64,000 nt of DNA from Pseudomonas putida (GCF_022627325.1 NZ_JAETZZ010000008.1:1-64000), one strand, 5' to 3'. Numbered from the stretch's first letter, positions 16,968-26,411 are shown. Notes: a model not told the origin generated them from the letters alone. Numbers and translations are program-made.

Positions 16968-18758
16968 CTAATCGCCAAGCGCCACGCCCTCGCGCCGCGG
17001 GTCGGCGCCCCCCGCCCAGCCTGCGCCGGAGCGCTGGATGATCTGCATGCCGCTGGTCATGGTCATGGGCGTCACCTCATGGCCCCAGGCCGCCAATTGC
17101 CGGATCAGCGCCGGGCTGGTCAGCCCGGCTTCCACTTCAGTACCTACGTTGCGGCTGCCGAAATTTGGCAGGTTGCTGGCCTGTTGCGGGTCGAGCCGCC
17201 AGTCCAGCAAACCCACCAGCGCCTTGTTCACGTAGCCGATGATCTGCGAGCCACCGGGTGATCCGAGGCTGGCCACCAGTTCCCCGGACGCCCGCGCGAA
17301 CACCAGGGTCGGGGCCATCGCCGACAAGGGCCGCTTGCCCGGTTCCACCCGGTTGGCAACGGGCTTGCCCTTCTCCTGGGGAATGAATGAAAAGTCGGTC
17401 AACTGATTGTTCAGCAGGAAGCCCTTGACCATCAGGTGCGAACCGAATGCCGCCTCTACCGAAGTGGTCATGGCCAGCGCCTGACCGCTGTCATCCACCG
17501 CCGAAACGTGCGAGGTGGAAATACGCAACGGCGAGCGGTCCGGGGCCAAGGCCAGGTCCGCACCCTGCGGCCTTCCCGGCCGCGCCTGTTTCATGCTGAA
17601 GTCACCGATCAGCGTGGCCCGCCGGGCCAGGTACGCCGGGGCGGTCAGTGCCTTGAGCGGTATCGGCACATAGTCGCTGTCGGCCAGGTACTGGGCACGA
17701 TCGGCGTAAGCCAGCCGTTCGGCCTCGGCAATCAGGTGAACGGCCAGCGGCGCAGGCTCAAGGCCTGCAGGCGAGGCACTGGGGCTGGGCGGCAGCTTCG
17801 CAAGGTCCCGTTGTGGCATGGCGTGCTGCAGCGCCTCGAGGATACCCAGGGTCTGCAGCACGGTCACCGCACCGGACGAGGGCGGCGGCATGCCACAGAT
17901 CTGCCAGGCCTTGTAGGGGCCGCACAACGGCGTGCGCTCCTTGGCCTGGTACGCGCGTAAATCCGCCAGTGACAGGAAACCGGCATTGGCATGCCCCTGT
18001 ACCTGGGCGACTATCGCTTCGGCAATTTCACCGGTATAGAACGCCTCAACGCCCTGCTGCGCGATGCGTTCGAAGGTACGGGCAAGTTCGGGGTTGCGCA
18101 GTTGCGTGCCCACCGCCAGCGGCTGGCCGTGCTCATCCAGGAAATAGCGGGCCATGGCGGGTGATTTGGCGATGAAAGGGTCACCCGCCAGCAACGCGTG
18201 CAGGCGTTCGGACACGGGGAAGCCACTGCGTGCCAGCGCGATGGCCGGCGCGAACAGTTGACTCCACGGCAGCTTGCCATGTTGCTCGTGCGCCATTTCC
18301 AAGGCACGCAGCACCCCGGGTACGCCTACCGAGCGCCCGCCGATCTGCGCTGCCCGAAACGGCATCGGGGTGCCGTCCGGTTGCAGGAACAGCGTTTGCG
18401 TCGCCGCTGCCGGCGCGGTCTCACGGCCGTCGAATGCCTGCACCCGTTGGCCATCCCAGTACAGGATGAACGCCCCACCGCCAATGCCGCTCGATTGCGG
18501 CTCGACCAGGGTGAGTACCATCTGCATGGCAATCGCGGCATCGATAGCGCTGCCACCGGCACGCAGCATTGCCCGCCCGGCTTCACTGGCCAGCGGGTTG
18601 GCAGCCGCCACCATGTGCCGGTTGGCGTGAACCGCTTGCAGGCCAGAGCGGTACCCGGACTCAAGCTCAGGCGGCGCAGGCAGCGGTTGGTCGGCCCAAG
18701 CCCAGGGACTGGCCAGGGCAAGGCACAGGGTGCTGATCAATTGGGAAGACGATGGCAT
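16968..18758 (-). CDS. ggt: Gamma-glutamyltransferase (periplasmic)
   Basis: From ATG 18758 the precursor has 596 residues with a signal peptide ending ASPWAWA/DQ. GGT features are present: AANPLASEAGRAMLRAGGSA, the substrate-binding SSGIGGGAFILYWDG with the FDGRETAP arginine, and the autoprocessing site STSHVSAVDDSG, where Thr415 becomes the N-terminal nucleophile of the small subunit. MPPPSSGAVTVLQTLGILE is also conserved. An upstream extension of the frame to 18872 lacks a signal sequence; AGGACG supports 18758. It hydrolyses or transfers the gamma-glutamyl group of glutathione. A LysR gene follows directly. Confidence 0.92.
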   Translation of the reverse strand: MPSSSQLISTLCLALASPWAWADQPLPAPPELESGYRSGLQAVHANRHMVAAANPLASEAGRAMLRAGGSAIDAAIAMQMVLTLVEPQSSGIGGGAFILYWDGQRVQAFDGRETAPAAATQTLFLQPDGTPMPFRAAQIGGRSVGVPGVLRALEMAHEQHGKLPWSQLFAPAIALARSGFPVSERLHALLAGDPFIAKSPAMARYFLDEHGQPLAVGTQLRNPELARTFERIAQQGVEAFYTGEIAEAIVAQVQGHANAGFLSLADLRAYQAKERTPLCGPYKAWQICGMPPPSSGAVTVLQTLGILEALQHAMPQRDLAKLPPSPSASPAGLEPAPLAVHLIAEAERLAYADRAQYLADSDYVPIPLKALTAPAYLARRATLIGDFSMKQARPGRPQGADLALAPDRSPLRISTSHVSAVDDSGQALAMTTSVEAAFGSHLMVKGFLLNNQLTDFSFIPQEKGKPVANRVEPGKRPLSAMAPTLVFARASGELVASLGSPGGSQIIGYVNKALVGLLDWRLDPQQASNLPNFGSRNVGTEVEAGLTSPALIRQLAAWGHEVTPMTMTSGMQIIQRSGAGWAGGADPRREGVALGD

Positions 18759-19207
18759 GGGTGGCGTCCTGTCGAAATGCGTGCCTTGGCCGCCCAACAT
18801 AAACCAGGGCAGGTACTGCGCAAAGCGCCGTGGCACCACCTGGGCATTGAATGCACAATTTCTCGTATACAAAAATGAACATTTCTGGTTACATCAACCC
18901 GCGCCTACGACAGTGGTAATCGCTGCTGCGTATTGCGACAGGCTAAAGCCATGTACTACCCCTATCTGCTCATTCCCTTCGAGCGCCCCTTGCGAATCGA
19001 CGCATTCGCCGTTCACCCGTTGCCCTTTGCACCCCTCCACCGCCTTACGCCAAGTCTTAGTGACCCGGCGTCGTCGGTGCGTGCCCGGCTGCGCTGACCG
19101 GCCCTGCCGCCCACACCGTGTTTTCCAAGCCGGGCCTGGTTGCCGCGATAACAACCAGGTGTCCGCACTGACAAATTGCACCCCGCCATTAGCGGGAAGG
19201 AATACCT
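18759..19207. other. Divergent intergenic region ggt / 8-oxoguanine deaminase
   Basis: No convincing gene is seen in these 449 bases. It must hold promoters for both neighbours. Visible structure: an AT-rich patch around 18858-18890; a perfect 8-bp inverted repeat CCTGGTTG-N9-CAACCAGG (19135-19159), which is a possible operator; and a small stem CCCGC-N5-GCGGG (19182-19196) directly before the GGAAGGA ribosome-binding site of the deaminase gene. Confidence 0.5.
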
Positions 19208-20566
19208 ATGCCAAAGACTTTGCTGATCAAGAACGCCGAACTGCTGGTGACGATGGACGGCGAGCGCCGCGAAATCAGACGCGGCGGCCTGTTCATAGAA
19301 GACAACCTGATCAAGCAGGTCGGCCCCAGCGACGAACTGCCCCAGCATGCCGACGAGATTCTGGACATGACCGGCAAGGTGGTCATCCCGGGGCTGGTCA
19401 ACACCCATCATCACATGTACCAAAGCCTGACCCGCGTGGTGCCAGCGGCCCAGGACGGTGAACTGTTCAACTGGCTGACCAACCTTTACCCGATCTGGGC
19501 ACGGTTGACGCCCGAGATGATCGCGGTGTCGACCCAGACCGCGATGGCCGAACTGATCCTCTCCGGCTGCACCACCTCCAGCGACCACCTGTACATCTAC
19601 CCTAATGGCTGCAAGCTCGACGACAGTATCCACGCCGCCGGGGAAATCGGCATGCGTTTCCATGCCGCGCGCGGCAGCATGAGCGTGGGTCGCAGCCAAG
19701 GCGGCCTGCCGCCAGATTCGGTGGTGGAAAAGGAAAGCGATATCCTCAAGGAGTCGCAGCGCCTGATCGAGGACTACCATGACGCCAGCCATGGCTCGAT
19801 GCTGCGCGTGGTCGTGGCGCCCTGCTCGCCGTTCTCGGTCAGCCGCGACCTGATGCGCGAAGCCGCGGTACTGGCACGCAACTACGGGGTTTCACTGCAC
19901 ACTCATCTGGCTGAAAACGTCAACGATATCGCTTACAGCCGCGAAAAGTTCGGTATGACACCGGCTGAATACGCCGAGGACCTGGGCTGGGTCGGCCATG
20001 ATGTGTGGCACGCGCACTGCGTGCAGCTCGACCAGCACGGCATCGAGCTGTTCGCCCGTACCGGCACCGGCGTTGCTCACTGCCCGTGCTCGAACATGCG
20101 CCTGGCCTCCGGTATCGCGCCGATCCGCAAGATGCGCGACCACGGGGTGCCGGTAGGCCTGGGGGTCGACGGCTCGGCCTCCAACGATGGCGCGAGCATG
20201 ATCGGTGAAGTGCGCCAGGCTCTGCTGCTACAACGTGTCGGCTTCGGCCCTGATGCGATGACCGCCCGCGAAGCGCTGGAAATTGCCACCCTGGGCGGTG
20301 CCAAGGTACTCAACCGTAATGACATTGGGGCATTGGCACCGGGCATGGTCGCCGACGTCGTCGCCTTCGACCTCGGCCATGTCGCCTACGCAGGCGCCCA
20401 CCACGACCCGCTTGCGGCCTTGGTGTTCTGCACCCCGACCCAGGTCCACACCAGCGTGATCAACGGCCGTGTAGTGGTCAAGGATGGGCGCATCACCACC
20501 GTCGACCTGCCGCTGGTACTGGAGCGCCACAACCAGTTGGCCCGCCAGCTGGTTAGCGGCGACTGA
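19208..20566 (+). CDS. 8-oxoguanine deaminase (TRZ/ATZ amidohydrolase)
   Basis: The 452-residue metal-dependent amidohydrolase has the ATZ/TRZ pattern: N-terminal beta part (LLIKNAELLVTMDGERREIR), metal site PGLVNTHHHMYQSLTR, SLHTHLAENVNDI, WHAHCVQLD and the catalytic LGVDGSASNDGASM aspartate. The pattern matches characterised Pseudomonas 8-oxoguanine deaminase, which converts 8-oxoguanine to urate, rather than guanine deaminase or triazine hydrolases. It stands alone with its own terminator. The exact substrate (8-oxoguanine, isocytosine-like or s-triazine compounds) needs an assay. Confidence 0.82.
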   Translation: MPKTLLIKNAELLVTMDGERREIRRGGLFIEDNLIKQVGPSDELPQHADEILDMTGKVVIPGLVNTHHHMYQSLTRVVPAAQDGELFNWLTNLYPIWARLTPEMIAVSTQTAMAELILSGCTTSSDHLYIYPNGCKLDDSIHAAGEIGMRFHAARGSMSVGRSQGGLPPDSVVEKESDILKESQRLIEDYHDASHGSMLRVVVAPCSPFSVSRDLMREAAVLARNYGVSLHTHLAENVNDIAYSREKFGMTPAEYAEDLGWVGHDVWHAHCVQLDQHGIELFARTGTGVAHCPCSNMRLASGIAPIRKMRDHGVPVGLGVDGSASNDGASMIGEVRQALLLQRVGFGPDAMTAREALEIATLGGAKVLNRNDIGALAPGMVADVVAFDLGHVAYAGAHHDPLAALVFCTPTQVHTSVINGRVVVKDGRITTVDLPLVLERHNQLARQLVSGD

Positions 20567-20587
20567 TAGCGGCATGCAAGCCCGTGG

Positions 20588-20609
20588 AGCGGCGCGCGGG
20601 CGCCGCTTT
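20588..20609 (+). terminator. Rho-independent-type terminator after the deaminase gene
   Basis: A perfect 8-bp stem AGCGGCGC/GCGCCGCT with a 4-base loop is followed by TT. It lies 21 bases after the deaminase stop and before the convergent anti-sigma gene. Confidence 0.65.
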
Positions 20610-20632
20610 GCCGGGCCCTGCGCAAGGCGCTG

Positions 20633-21352
20633 TCACAGCACCTTCACCGCCCGACCGATGAACTGCACCGGCCCGGTTGGGCGTCCGGTCGGCGAGCCAC
20701 CGGGCCTTTCCAGGGTCAACTCAAACAGCTGGTTGGGCTCCAGCGGGGGCAGGCCATCGGCGGGCACACGGTATTGCTCGCCAGGTTTGACCAGGCCCAG
20801 CGACAGTGGCGCCTGCCACTGTTCGCCCTTGGTCCAGAACTGCAGCACCTTGTCGCTCGGTACCGCGAACTGCCCCAAGGGTATCAGCTGAATGCTGCGT
20901 GTATCGCTTGCCTGCACCACCCAGCCCGGGGCACTGTCTGCCGGCGCAACCAGCACCACCAGGTAGGAAGGCTCTGGCGCCTTGGCGGTGAGCAGCGTGA
21001 AGGCCAACAACAGGCTGGCAACCAGGCCTGCACCGGCCAGGCCCTGCCACAGCACCAAGCGATGCCACCAACGCTCGGCCTGCGCTGGCGGCCCGACGCG
21101 CTGCGGCTGTTGCTGTGCATCGACGCTGCGGCTGATCCGCGCCCACAACCGTGGGCTGGGCGCCAACGGCTCAGCGAGCGCATTCAACGCCAGTAGCCGC
21201 TGCTCCCAGGCATCCACGACAGCACGCAACGGCTGATCCTCCGTAAGGCGTTGACGCACAGCCTCATGCTGTTCAGCCGACAAGGTACCCAGCACATACT
21301 CCCCGGCCAATTCATCGAGTGCGTCGGCGGTCTCGCCTTGTGGCTTCTTCAT
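20633..21352 (-). CDS. Anti-sigma factor, RskA type (membrane-anchored)
   Basis: From ATG 21352 the protein has 239 residues. The N-terminal sigma-binding part (LDELAGEYVLGTLSAEQHEA) is the RskA/anti-sigma-K type and lacks a zinc HxxxCxxC motif. A single transmembrane helix follows (LAGAGLVASLLLAFTLL, near 100), then a periplasmic RskA C-domain containing WVQASDTRSIQLIPLG and PNQLFELTLERPGG. The start overlaps the sigma stop as ATGA, the classic co-translation of sigma and anti-sigma. The frame is open upstream, but only inside the sigma gene. Confidence 0.88.
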   Translation of the reverse strand: MKKPQGETADALDELAGEYVLGTLSAEQHEAVRQRLTEDQPLRAVVDAWEQRLLALNALAEPLAPSPRLWARISRSVDAQQQPQRVGPPAQAERWWHRLVLWQGLAGAGLVASLLLAFTLLTAKAPEPSYLVVLVAPADSAPGWVVQASDTRSIQLIPLGQFAVPSDKVLQFWTKGEQWQAPLSLGLVKPGEQYRVPADGLPPLEPNQLFELTLERPGGSPTGRPTGPVQFIGRAVKVL

Positions 21353-21897
21353 CCCATGCACTCCCGCAACGCCTTCAGGCTGCGTTTGATCCAGGCTTTG
21401 ACGGTGCCCAGCGGCGTGTTCAGCAACCCGGCGATTTCGGCATGGCTGCAACCGTCGACATACGCGTGCAGGATGCACAGCTTGCGTGAAGGCTCCAGTT
21501 GCTCCAGGCAACGGTGAACCTTGGCCGAGTCCGCCATGAGATCGATATCACTGGCATAGGGCAACGGGGCTTGTGCGCTGTCCAACGCTTCTTCATCCAG
21601 CACGACTTCGCGCCGGGTGTCGCGTATGTAATTGAGCGCCAGGTGCCGGGTCACGCTATAGATCCAGCCCCGCGCAGAACCACGTGAAGCATCGAAGCTG
21701 GCTGCGCGGGACCATATCCGAATGAACGCATCGTGCAGGATGTCTTCTGCTGTAGCGTGGTCACGGGCGATACGGCGCACCACACCTAACAGGCGTGCGC
21801 CCTCCTCCTCGTAGAGTGCATGCAGCGCTCGGCGGTCTCCCTCTGCGCAAGCTTCAAGGCAACGCTGAAAATCGAAAGGGGGCAAAGGTGAGTTCAA
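21349..21897 (-). CDS. ECF-family RNA polymerase sigma factor (SigK/ECF19-like)
   Basis: The 182-residue protein has region 2 (ALYEEEGARLLGVVRRI, then TAEDILHDAFIRIWSRA and GWIYSVTRHLALNYIRD) and region 4 (LEPSRKLCILHAYVDGCSHA, then LNTPLGTVKAWIKRSLKAL). No ATG or GTG lies at a suitable place, so TTG 21897 is taken as start. The RskA-type partner places it near the SigK group. A DUF3455 gene lies 105 bases upstream on the same strand and is a likely target. Confidence 0.9.
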   Translation of the reverse strand: MNSPLPPFDFQRCLEACAEGDRRALHALYEEEGARLLGVVRRIARDHATAEDILHDAFIRIWSRAASFDASRGSARGWIYSVTRHLALNYIRDTRREVVLDEEALDSAQAPLPYASDIDLMADSAKVHRCLEQLEPSRKLCILHAYVDGCSHAEIAGLLNTPLGTVKAWIKRSLKALRECMG

Positions 21898-21929
21898 TGC
21901 AAGGTCAGCCCTGTAGTCCCTGGACGGTT

Positions 21930-21951
21930 CCCCCGGCCATTGGGCCGGGGG
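21930..21951 (-). terminator. GC hairpin between DUF3455 and sigma genes
   Basis: A 9-bp stem CCCCCGGCC/GGCCGGGGG with a 4-base loop lies in the 105-base gap. It has no U tract. It may attenuate read-through from the DUF3455 gene into the sigma/anti-sigma pair. Confidence 0.5.
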
Positions 21952-22002
21952 GCTGTCGATCAGCGTAGACGCCAGTGGCTCACCTGCCTATACGCACTGC
22001 CA

Positions 22003-22536
22003 TCATTTTGCCGCCCAGAAGATATAGTCGGCCTGGTAGTCGACGATTTTGCGCTCACCTTTGTTCTGCATCGAGCAGGCAGTTGCCGGGGCGACCCCGC
22101 CACGGGTAGCCACGCGCTGGATATAGCTCACACCCGTCATGGCGCCTTTACCTTCGGCCGGGCTGGCCTGAACCAGTTGGTAAGGCAGGTCGCCCTTGCC
22201 CGCTGGCGCCACGGCCAACTGGGTGCCGGTGACCTTCGAACCGTCTTTGGCCTGCCAGGTGGCTGGGGGGCCGAAGTAGTCGCCCACCGCCTTGCCAGAC
22301 CTGTCCTTGAGTACCGCTTTGGGGCCGACGAATGTCCACTCGGTCTGGCCGGGTGCATTGGCTTTGTCGCGGCATTCGTAGGTGACCTGGCCCACACCGA
22401 CGGTTTCGAGCATGACGCTGTGGCCGTCCGGAACCTTGACCGCGGCAGGCAACGCGGATTGAGCGTGTGCGGCTTGGCTGGCCACGATCAAGACTAAGCC
22501 GCCTGTGAGCATCAACATGGTAACTGGGCTGTTCAT
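22003..22536 (-). CDS. Exported DUF3455 protein
   Basis: The 177-residue protein has a signal peptide (cleavage near QAAHAQ/SA) and a DUF3455 domain with PDGHSVMLETVGVGQVTYEC, the middle TWQAKDGSKVTGTQLA and the end GERKIVDYQADYIFWAAK. Two cysteines (in TYECRD and TACSMQ) could form a disulfide. Function unknown. It is upstream of the ECF sigma operon in the same direction, and a SigK-like promoter precedes it. Confidence 0.85.
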   Translation of the reverse strand: MNSPVTMLMLTGGLVLIVASQAAHAQSALPAAVKVPDGHSVMLETVGVGQVTYECRDKANAPGQTEWTFVGPKAVLKDRSGKAVGDYFGPPATWQAKDGSKVTGTQLAVAPAGKGDLPYQLVQASPAEGKGAMTGVSYIQRVATRGGVAPATACSMQNKGERKIVDYQADYIFWAAK

Positions 22537-22583
22537 GGTGCAAATCTCCTGGCGAGTAATCGACAGCGCGAAGTCGCGCTACC

Positions 22584-22614
22584 GGTAATACCCGCCAGGT
22601 TGCAGATTGGATGC
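22584..22614 (-). promoter_or_regulatory. Candidate ECF (SigK-like) promoter of the DUF3455 gene
   Basis: Read on the minus strand, GCATCC (22614-22609) is followed 16 bases later by GGTATTACC (22592-22584). This arrangement recalls the CATCC / CGnAT-type elements of SigK-group ECF sigma factors. It lies 48 bases before the DUF3455 start. The assignment rests on resemblance only. Confidence 0.4.
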
Positions 22615-22663
22615 ACCTGCAGAAAAAAATGTGCACCCACTCGCCCGTTACCCGGCTCGCCCA

Positions 22664-24022
22664 TCAGCCAACTTGGGCGGGTGCCGCCTTGGCTGCCTTG
22701 CGCAGGCTCCATACACCCCAAGTCAGGCCGATCACAGCCGCGATGACCGAGCCGGACAGCACGCCAAGCTTCGCCGCGCCCAGAACGCCAGGGTCAGAGA
22801 ACGCCAGGTTGGCAATGAAGATCGACATGGTAAAGCCGATGCCCGCCAACAGCCCGATCAGCGTGATGCCGTGCCAGGTAACGCCCGCCGGCAGCGCACA
22901 CCAGCCCAAACGGACCATCAGCCAGCTGATCGTCACGATACCCAACGGCTTGCCCAGCACCAGCGCCACAGCGACGCCTGTCATCACCCAGTGAGGACCA
23001 TCGGCAGACAGGTCGACACCAGACAACCCGACACCGGCGTTGGCCAGGGCGAACAGCGGCATGATCGCGAAAGCCACCCAAGGGTGCAGATAGCCTTGCA
23101 CGCGCAGCACAGGAGCAACCAGCTCCCGCTGCGCCACACGCAGGTTTTTCAACGGGTTCATCAGTTCGCTGTCATCGATCTGCGGTGCCTTGGCGCGACC
23201 TAGCAGGTCGTCGGTAAAGCGCCTGACGGCTTCCATCGGGCGCTCGCCCAAGGGCATCGCCCTGACCGGTGTCATCAGGCCGAGTACCACGCCCGCCAAA
23301 GTGGGGTGGGCACCAGTCATCAACATGCCGACCCAGGTGATGAACCCGGGAATGACGTAGGCATAGGCCGAACCGACACCGATCTTCTGCAGGCCGAGCA
23401 CCAGCAGCAGGCCGATGCCAGCGACGCCGAAGCCACTGTAATCCAGGCCACCGGAGTAGAAGAAGGCAATGATCAGCACGGCGATGATGTCGTCGATGAT
23501 CGCCAGGGCGAGCAGGAACACCCGCACATTGGAAGGGATCGACTTGCCCAGCAGCGCCAGTACACCCACCGCAAAGGCAATGTCGGTGGCGGTGGGCACG
23601 GCCCAGCCCTCTAGCCCGGGTGGCGAATGATTGAACGCCAGGTAAATGCACGCGGGTACCACCACACCGCCGACTGCTGCCGCCATCGGCAACGTGGCCT
23701 GGCGCAGGCTGGACAGCGCGCCTTCATGGATTTCGCGACGGATCTCCATACCCACGACCAGGAAGAAGATGGTCATCAGGCCGTCGTTGATCCAGAAGTG
23801 CAGTGACTGGGAATAGACCAGGGAGCCGAGGCCGAAGCTTATCGGCGTGTGCCAGAGGGCGTCGTAGCTTTCGGCAGCGGGCGAATTCGCCCAGATGAGT
23901 GCTGCAACGGCGGCGATCAACAGTACGACACCGCTCACGGCCTCAATGTGCAGAAAGCGCTCGAAGTTGGCGAATGCACGCTGGGCAAGTTGCTGGGCAC
24001 GGGGCATTGCATGTTTTTGCAT
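22664..24022 (-). CDS. nhaA: Na+/H+ antiporter NhaA
   Basis: The protein of about 452 residues has the NhaA architecture of about 12 helices. Conserved parts: [18 protein letters not shown], the [16 protein letters not shown] aspartate, the ion-binding pair in [20 protein letters not shown], and [15 protein letters not shown] near the end. NhaA exchanges 2 H+ for 1 Na+ at the inner membrane and is active at alkaline pH. It is longer than the E. coli protein (388) because of extended N- and C-termini and a longer central loop. ATG 24022 is used; a GTG at 24028 is equally placed to GGGAG. Confidence 0.93.
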   Translation of the reverse strand: MQKHAMPRAQQLAQRAFANFERFLHIEAVSGVVLLIAAVAALIWANSPAAESYDALWHTPISFGLGSLVYSQSLHFWINDGLMTIFFLVVGMEIRREIHEGALSSLRQATLPMAAAVGGVVVPACIYLAFNHSPPGLEGWAVPTATDIAFAVGVLALLGKSIPSNVRVFLLALAIIDDIIAVLIIAFFYSGGLDYSGFGVAGIGLLLVLGLQKIGVGSAYAYVIPGFITWVGMLMTGAHPTLAGVVLGLMTPVRAMPLGERPMEAVRRFTDDLLGRAKAPQIDDSELMNPLKNLRVAQRELVAPVLRVQGYLHPWVAFAIMPLFALANAGVGLSGVDLSADGPHWVMTGVAVALVLGKPLGIVTISWLMVRLGWCALPAGVTWHGITLIGLLAGIGFTMSIFIANLAFSDPGVLGAAKLGVLSGSVIAAVIGLTWGVWSLRKAAKAAPAQVG

Positions 24023-24419
24023 GGGCACAAGAACTCCCGCACGGCGGCCCGACCTGCGTAGTTATTTAACCTGCGTCACTGCTTCATGCAGCTAGCACCC
24101 GCGGGCATTCTAACCACATGGCCTGCCCCAAGTCATCCATTGTTGGTCTCGGGCCAACGCAGATGCATGAACAAATCTTCATAGTGCCTGTGAGCGCCCG
24201 GGTTGCGGGGTGAAACGCCGGATGCTCAGTTTTGCGCATGGCAGCTGTCTTGAGCAGAGCCCCCGGCACGCGTAGCATCGCCGCCCCGCATGCTTGTGGG
24301 AGCCGGCCTGCCGGCGATTCGAGTGCATGGCACTCGTCTACATCCATGTTGGCTGGCCTGGCGTAGTCGCCGGCAGGCCGGCTCCCACAGGTTCGCGTTC
24401 AGCCGACACATCACCGCCC
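24023..24419. other. Intergenic region nhaA / mrdA with a REP pair
   Basis: No gene is supported in these 397 bases. The frame of the PBP2 gene is open back to 24294, but that part is the REP element and not coding. A divergent promoter region for nhaA should lie next to 24023-24110. Confidence 0.6.
24293..24392. repeat. Inverted pair of REP elements (BIME-like)
   Basis: The left unit (tgtgggagccggcctgccgg, 24296 onward) and the right unit (ending gccggctcccaca at about 24390) are inverted copies separated by about 50 bases. Gtgggagc...ggcga palindromes are the standard intergenic REP of P. putida and relatives. They extend to 28 bases before the PBP2 ATG. Confidence 0.85.
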
Positions 24420-26312
24420 ATGCCCCAACCGATCCCTCTCAAAGACCACGAAAAGGAAAAGCACCTGGTCAACCGCCGGCTCCTGGCTTGCGCTGCCCTG
24501 GTCTTCAGCCTGGTCGCCGTGCTGATCGGTCGTCTCTACGTGCTGCAAGTACTGCAACACGACCAGCAAAGCGCGGTGTCGGAAAACAACCGCGTACACG
24601 TGCTGCCCATCGCCCCCGAGCGCGGGCTGATCTATGACCGCAACGGCGTGGTACTGGCCGACAACAAGCCCAGTTTCGACCTGACCATGACCCGTGAGCG
24701 CGCCGGCAACCCGGCCAAGGTGCTCGATACCCTGATCCAGGTGCTGGGTTTGAGCGAGGATGAACGCAAGCAGTTCGACAAGGACCTGCGCCGTGGGCGC
24801 AAGCCGTTTGAACCGGTCACCCTGATGGTTGGCCTGACCGAGCAGCAGATCGCCCTGGTGGCAGTCAACCAGTTCCGCCTGCCCGGCCTGGATGTCGAAC
24901 CGCAGTTCATCCGTGAATACCCGCTGGCCGAGCACTTTGCCCACTCGGTCGGCTATGTCGGGCGGATCAACGAAAAGGAAGCCAAGACCCTCGACAGCAC
25001 CGAGTACCGCGGCACTCAATCGATCGGCAAGACCGGTATCGAACACTTCTATGAAAGCCAGCTGCACGGCCACGTCGGCTATGAAGAGGTCGAGACCAAC
25101 GCCCAGGGCCGGGTGATGCGCGTGCTCAACCATCAGGACCCGATCCCCGGCAAAGACATCCACCTCAGCCTCGACGCGCACCTGCAACTGGCCAGCGAAA
25201 AGGCCCTGGGTGACCGCCGCGGCGCGGTGGTGGTGCTCGACCCGGCCAACGGTGACGTGCTGGCAATGGTCAGTAACCCAGGCTTCGACCCCAACCTGTT
25301 CGTCAAGGGCATCAGTTTCAAGCAATACGCCGCCCTGCGTGACTCCATCGACCGGCCGCTGTTCAACCGCGTGCTGCGCGGGCTGTATGCACCGGGCTCG
25401 ACGGTCAAGCCGGAAGTGGCCATCGCCGGCCTCGACAGCGGCGTGATCACCCCCGGCAGCCGGGTGTTCGACCCGGGTTACTACGAGCTGCCCAACTACG
25501 CGCACAAGTACAGGAACTGGAACCGCAGCGGCGATGGCTGGGTGGACATGTACACCGCCATCATGCGCTCCAACGACACGTACTTCTACGACCTGGCGCA
25601 CAAGCTCGGGATCGACCGCCTGCACGACTACATGGCCGAATTCGGCCTTGGCCAGAAGGTCTCGCTGGACATGAACGAAGAGGCTTCGGGGTTGATGCCG
25701 TCCGCTCAATGGAAACGCGCCACCCGCCGCCAGGCCTGGTACCCCGGCGAAACGCTGATCCTGGGCATCGGCCAGGGCTACATGCAGGTCACCCCGCTGC
25801 AGTTGGCCCAGGCCACCAGCCTTCTGGCCAGCAAGGGCGTATGGCACCGCCCACACCTGGCTCTGACCGTGGGTGACGAAACACCGGTCGACCCGAACCC
25901 GATGCCGGACATCGTGCTGCACGACCGGCACGCCTGGGACCAGGTCAGCCAGGGCATGCAGATGGTCATGCATGACCCGCGCGGCATTGCCCGCGCCGCC
26001 GCCGCTGGCGCGCAGTACCGCATCGCTGGCAAGAGCGGCACGGCGCAGGTGGTGGCGATCAAGCAAGGTGAGCGCTACAACCGCAACAAGACACTGGAGC
26101 GCCACCGTGACAATGCCCTGTTCGTCGGCTTTGCACCCGCTGACCACCCGCGCGTGGTCGTGGCGGTGTTGATCGAGAACGGTGAGGCCGGTGGCCGGGT
26201 GGCCGGCCCTGTGGTGCGCGAGGTGATGGATGCATACCTGCTGGATGACCAGGGGCACCTGAAACCGCAGTATGCCGGTGATGCAGTACCCAAGCAGGTT
26301 CCACACGCCTGA
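24420..26312 (+). CDS. mrdA: Penicillin-binding protein 2 (peptidoglycan DD-transpeptidase)
   Basis: From ATG 24420 the protein has 630 residues: short cytoplasmic tail, one membrane anchor (LLACAALVFSLVAVLIGRLY), the PBP dimer domain (RVHVLPIAPERGLIYDRNG), and the transpeptidase domain. Active-site motifs are S327-T-V-K in LYAPGSTVKPEVAIAG, SxN in IMRSNDTYFYD and KSG in IAGKSGTAQVVA. It matches PBP2 of the elongasome. No rodA, mreB or dacA lies beside it, so it may be the second, orphan PBP2 of pseudomonads. An annotation starting at 24294 would wrongly translate the REP pair. Confidence 0.92.
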   Translation: MPQPIPLKDHEKEKHLVNRRLLACAALVFSLVAVLIGRLYVLQVLQHDQQSAVSENNRVHVLPIAPERGLIYDRNGVVLADNKPSFDLTMTRERAGNPAKVLDTLIQVLGLSEDERKQFDKDLRRGRKPFEPVTLMVGLTEQQIALVAVNQFRLPGLDVEPQFIREYPLAEHFAHSVGYVGRINEKEAKTLDSTEYRGTQSIGKTGIEHFYESQLHGHVGYEEVETNAQGRVMRVLNHQDPIPGKDIHLSLDAHLQLASEKALGDRRGAVVVLDPANGDVLAMVSNPGFDPNLFVKGISFKQYAALRDSIDRPLFNRVLRGLYAPGSTVKPEVAIAGLDSGVITPGSRVFDPGYYELPNYAHKYRNWNRSGDGWVDMYTAIMRSNDTYFYDLAHKLGIDRLHDYMAEFGLGQKVSLDMNEEASGLMPSAQWKRATRRQAWYPGETLILGIGQGYMQVTPLQLAQATSLLASKGVWHRPHLALTVGDETPVDPNPMPDIVLHDRHAWDQVSQGMQMVMHDPRGIARAAAAGAQYRIAGKSGTAQVVAIKQGERYNRNKTLERHRDNALFVGFAPADHPRVVVAVLIENGEAGGRVAGPVVREVMDAYLLDDQGHLKPQYAGDAVPKQVPHA

Positions 26313-26411
26313 GGCTGCCCGGCAAACTGATCGCCGGCACGCCCATAGTCACATTTCGGTCACGCTACCGTCGTAATCTGCCGGGCAATTCTGTGCCAAA
26401 GGTCGCCCGGC

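Noticed and set aside
24411..26306. 631-codon open frame on the minus strand opposite the PBP2 gene
   Set aside because: It is a mirror of the GC-rich codon pattern of mrdA, encodes no recognisable domain and has no ribosome-binding site. Similar antisense frames at 8112-9500, 14633-16036, 16968-18758 (plus strand), 43332-44375 and 59596-61005 were rejected for the same reason.
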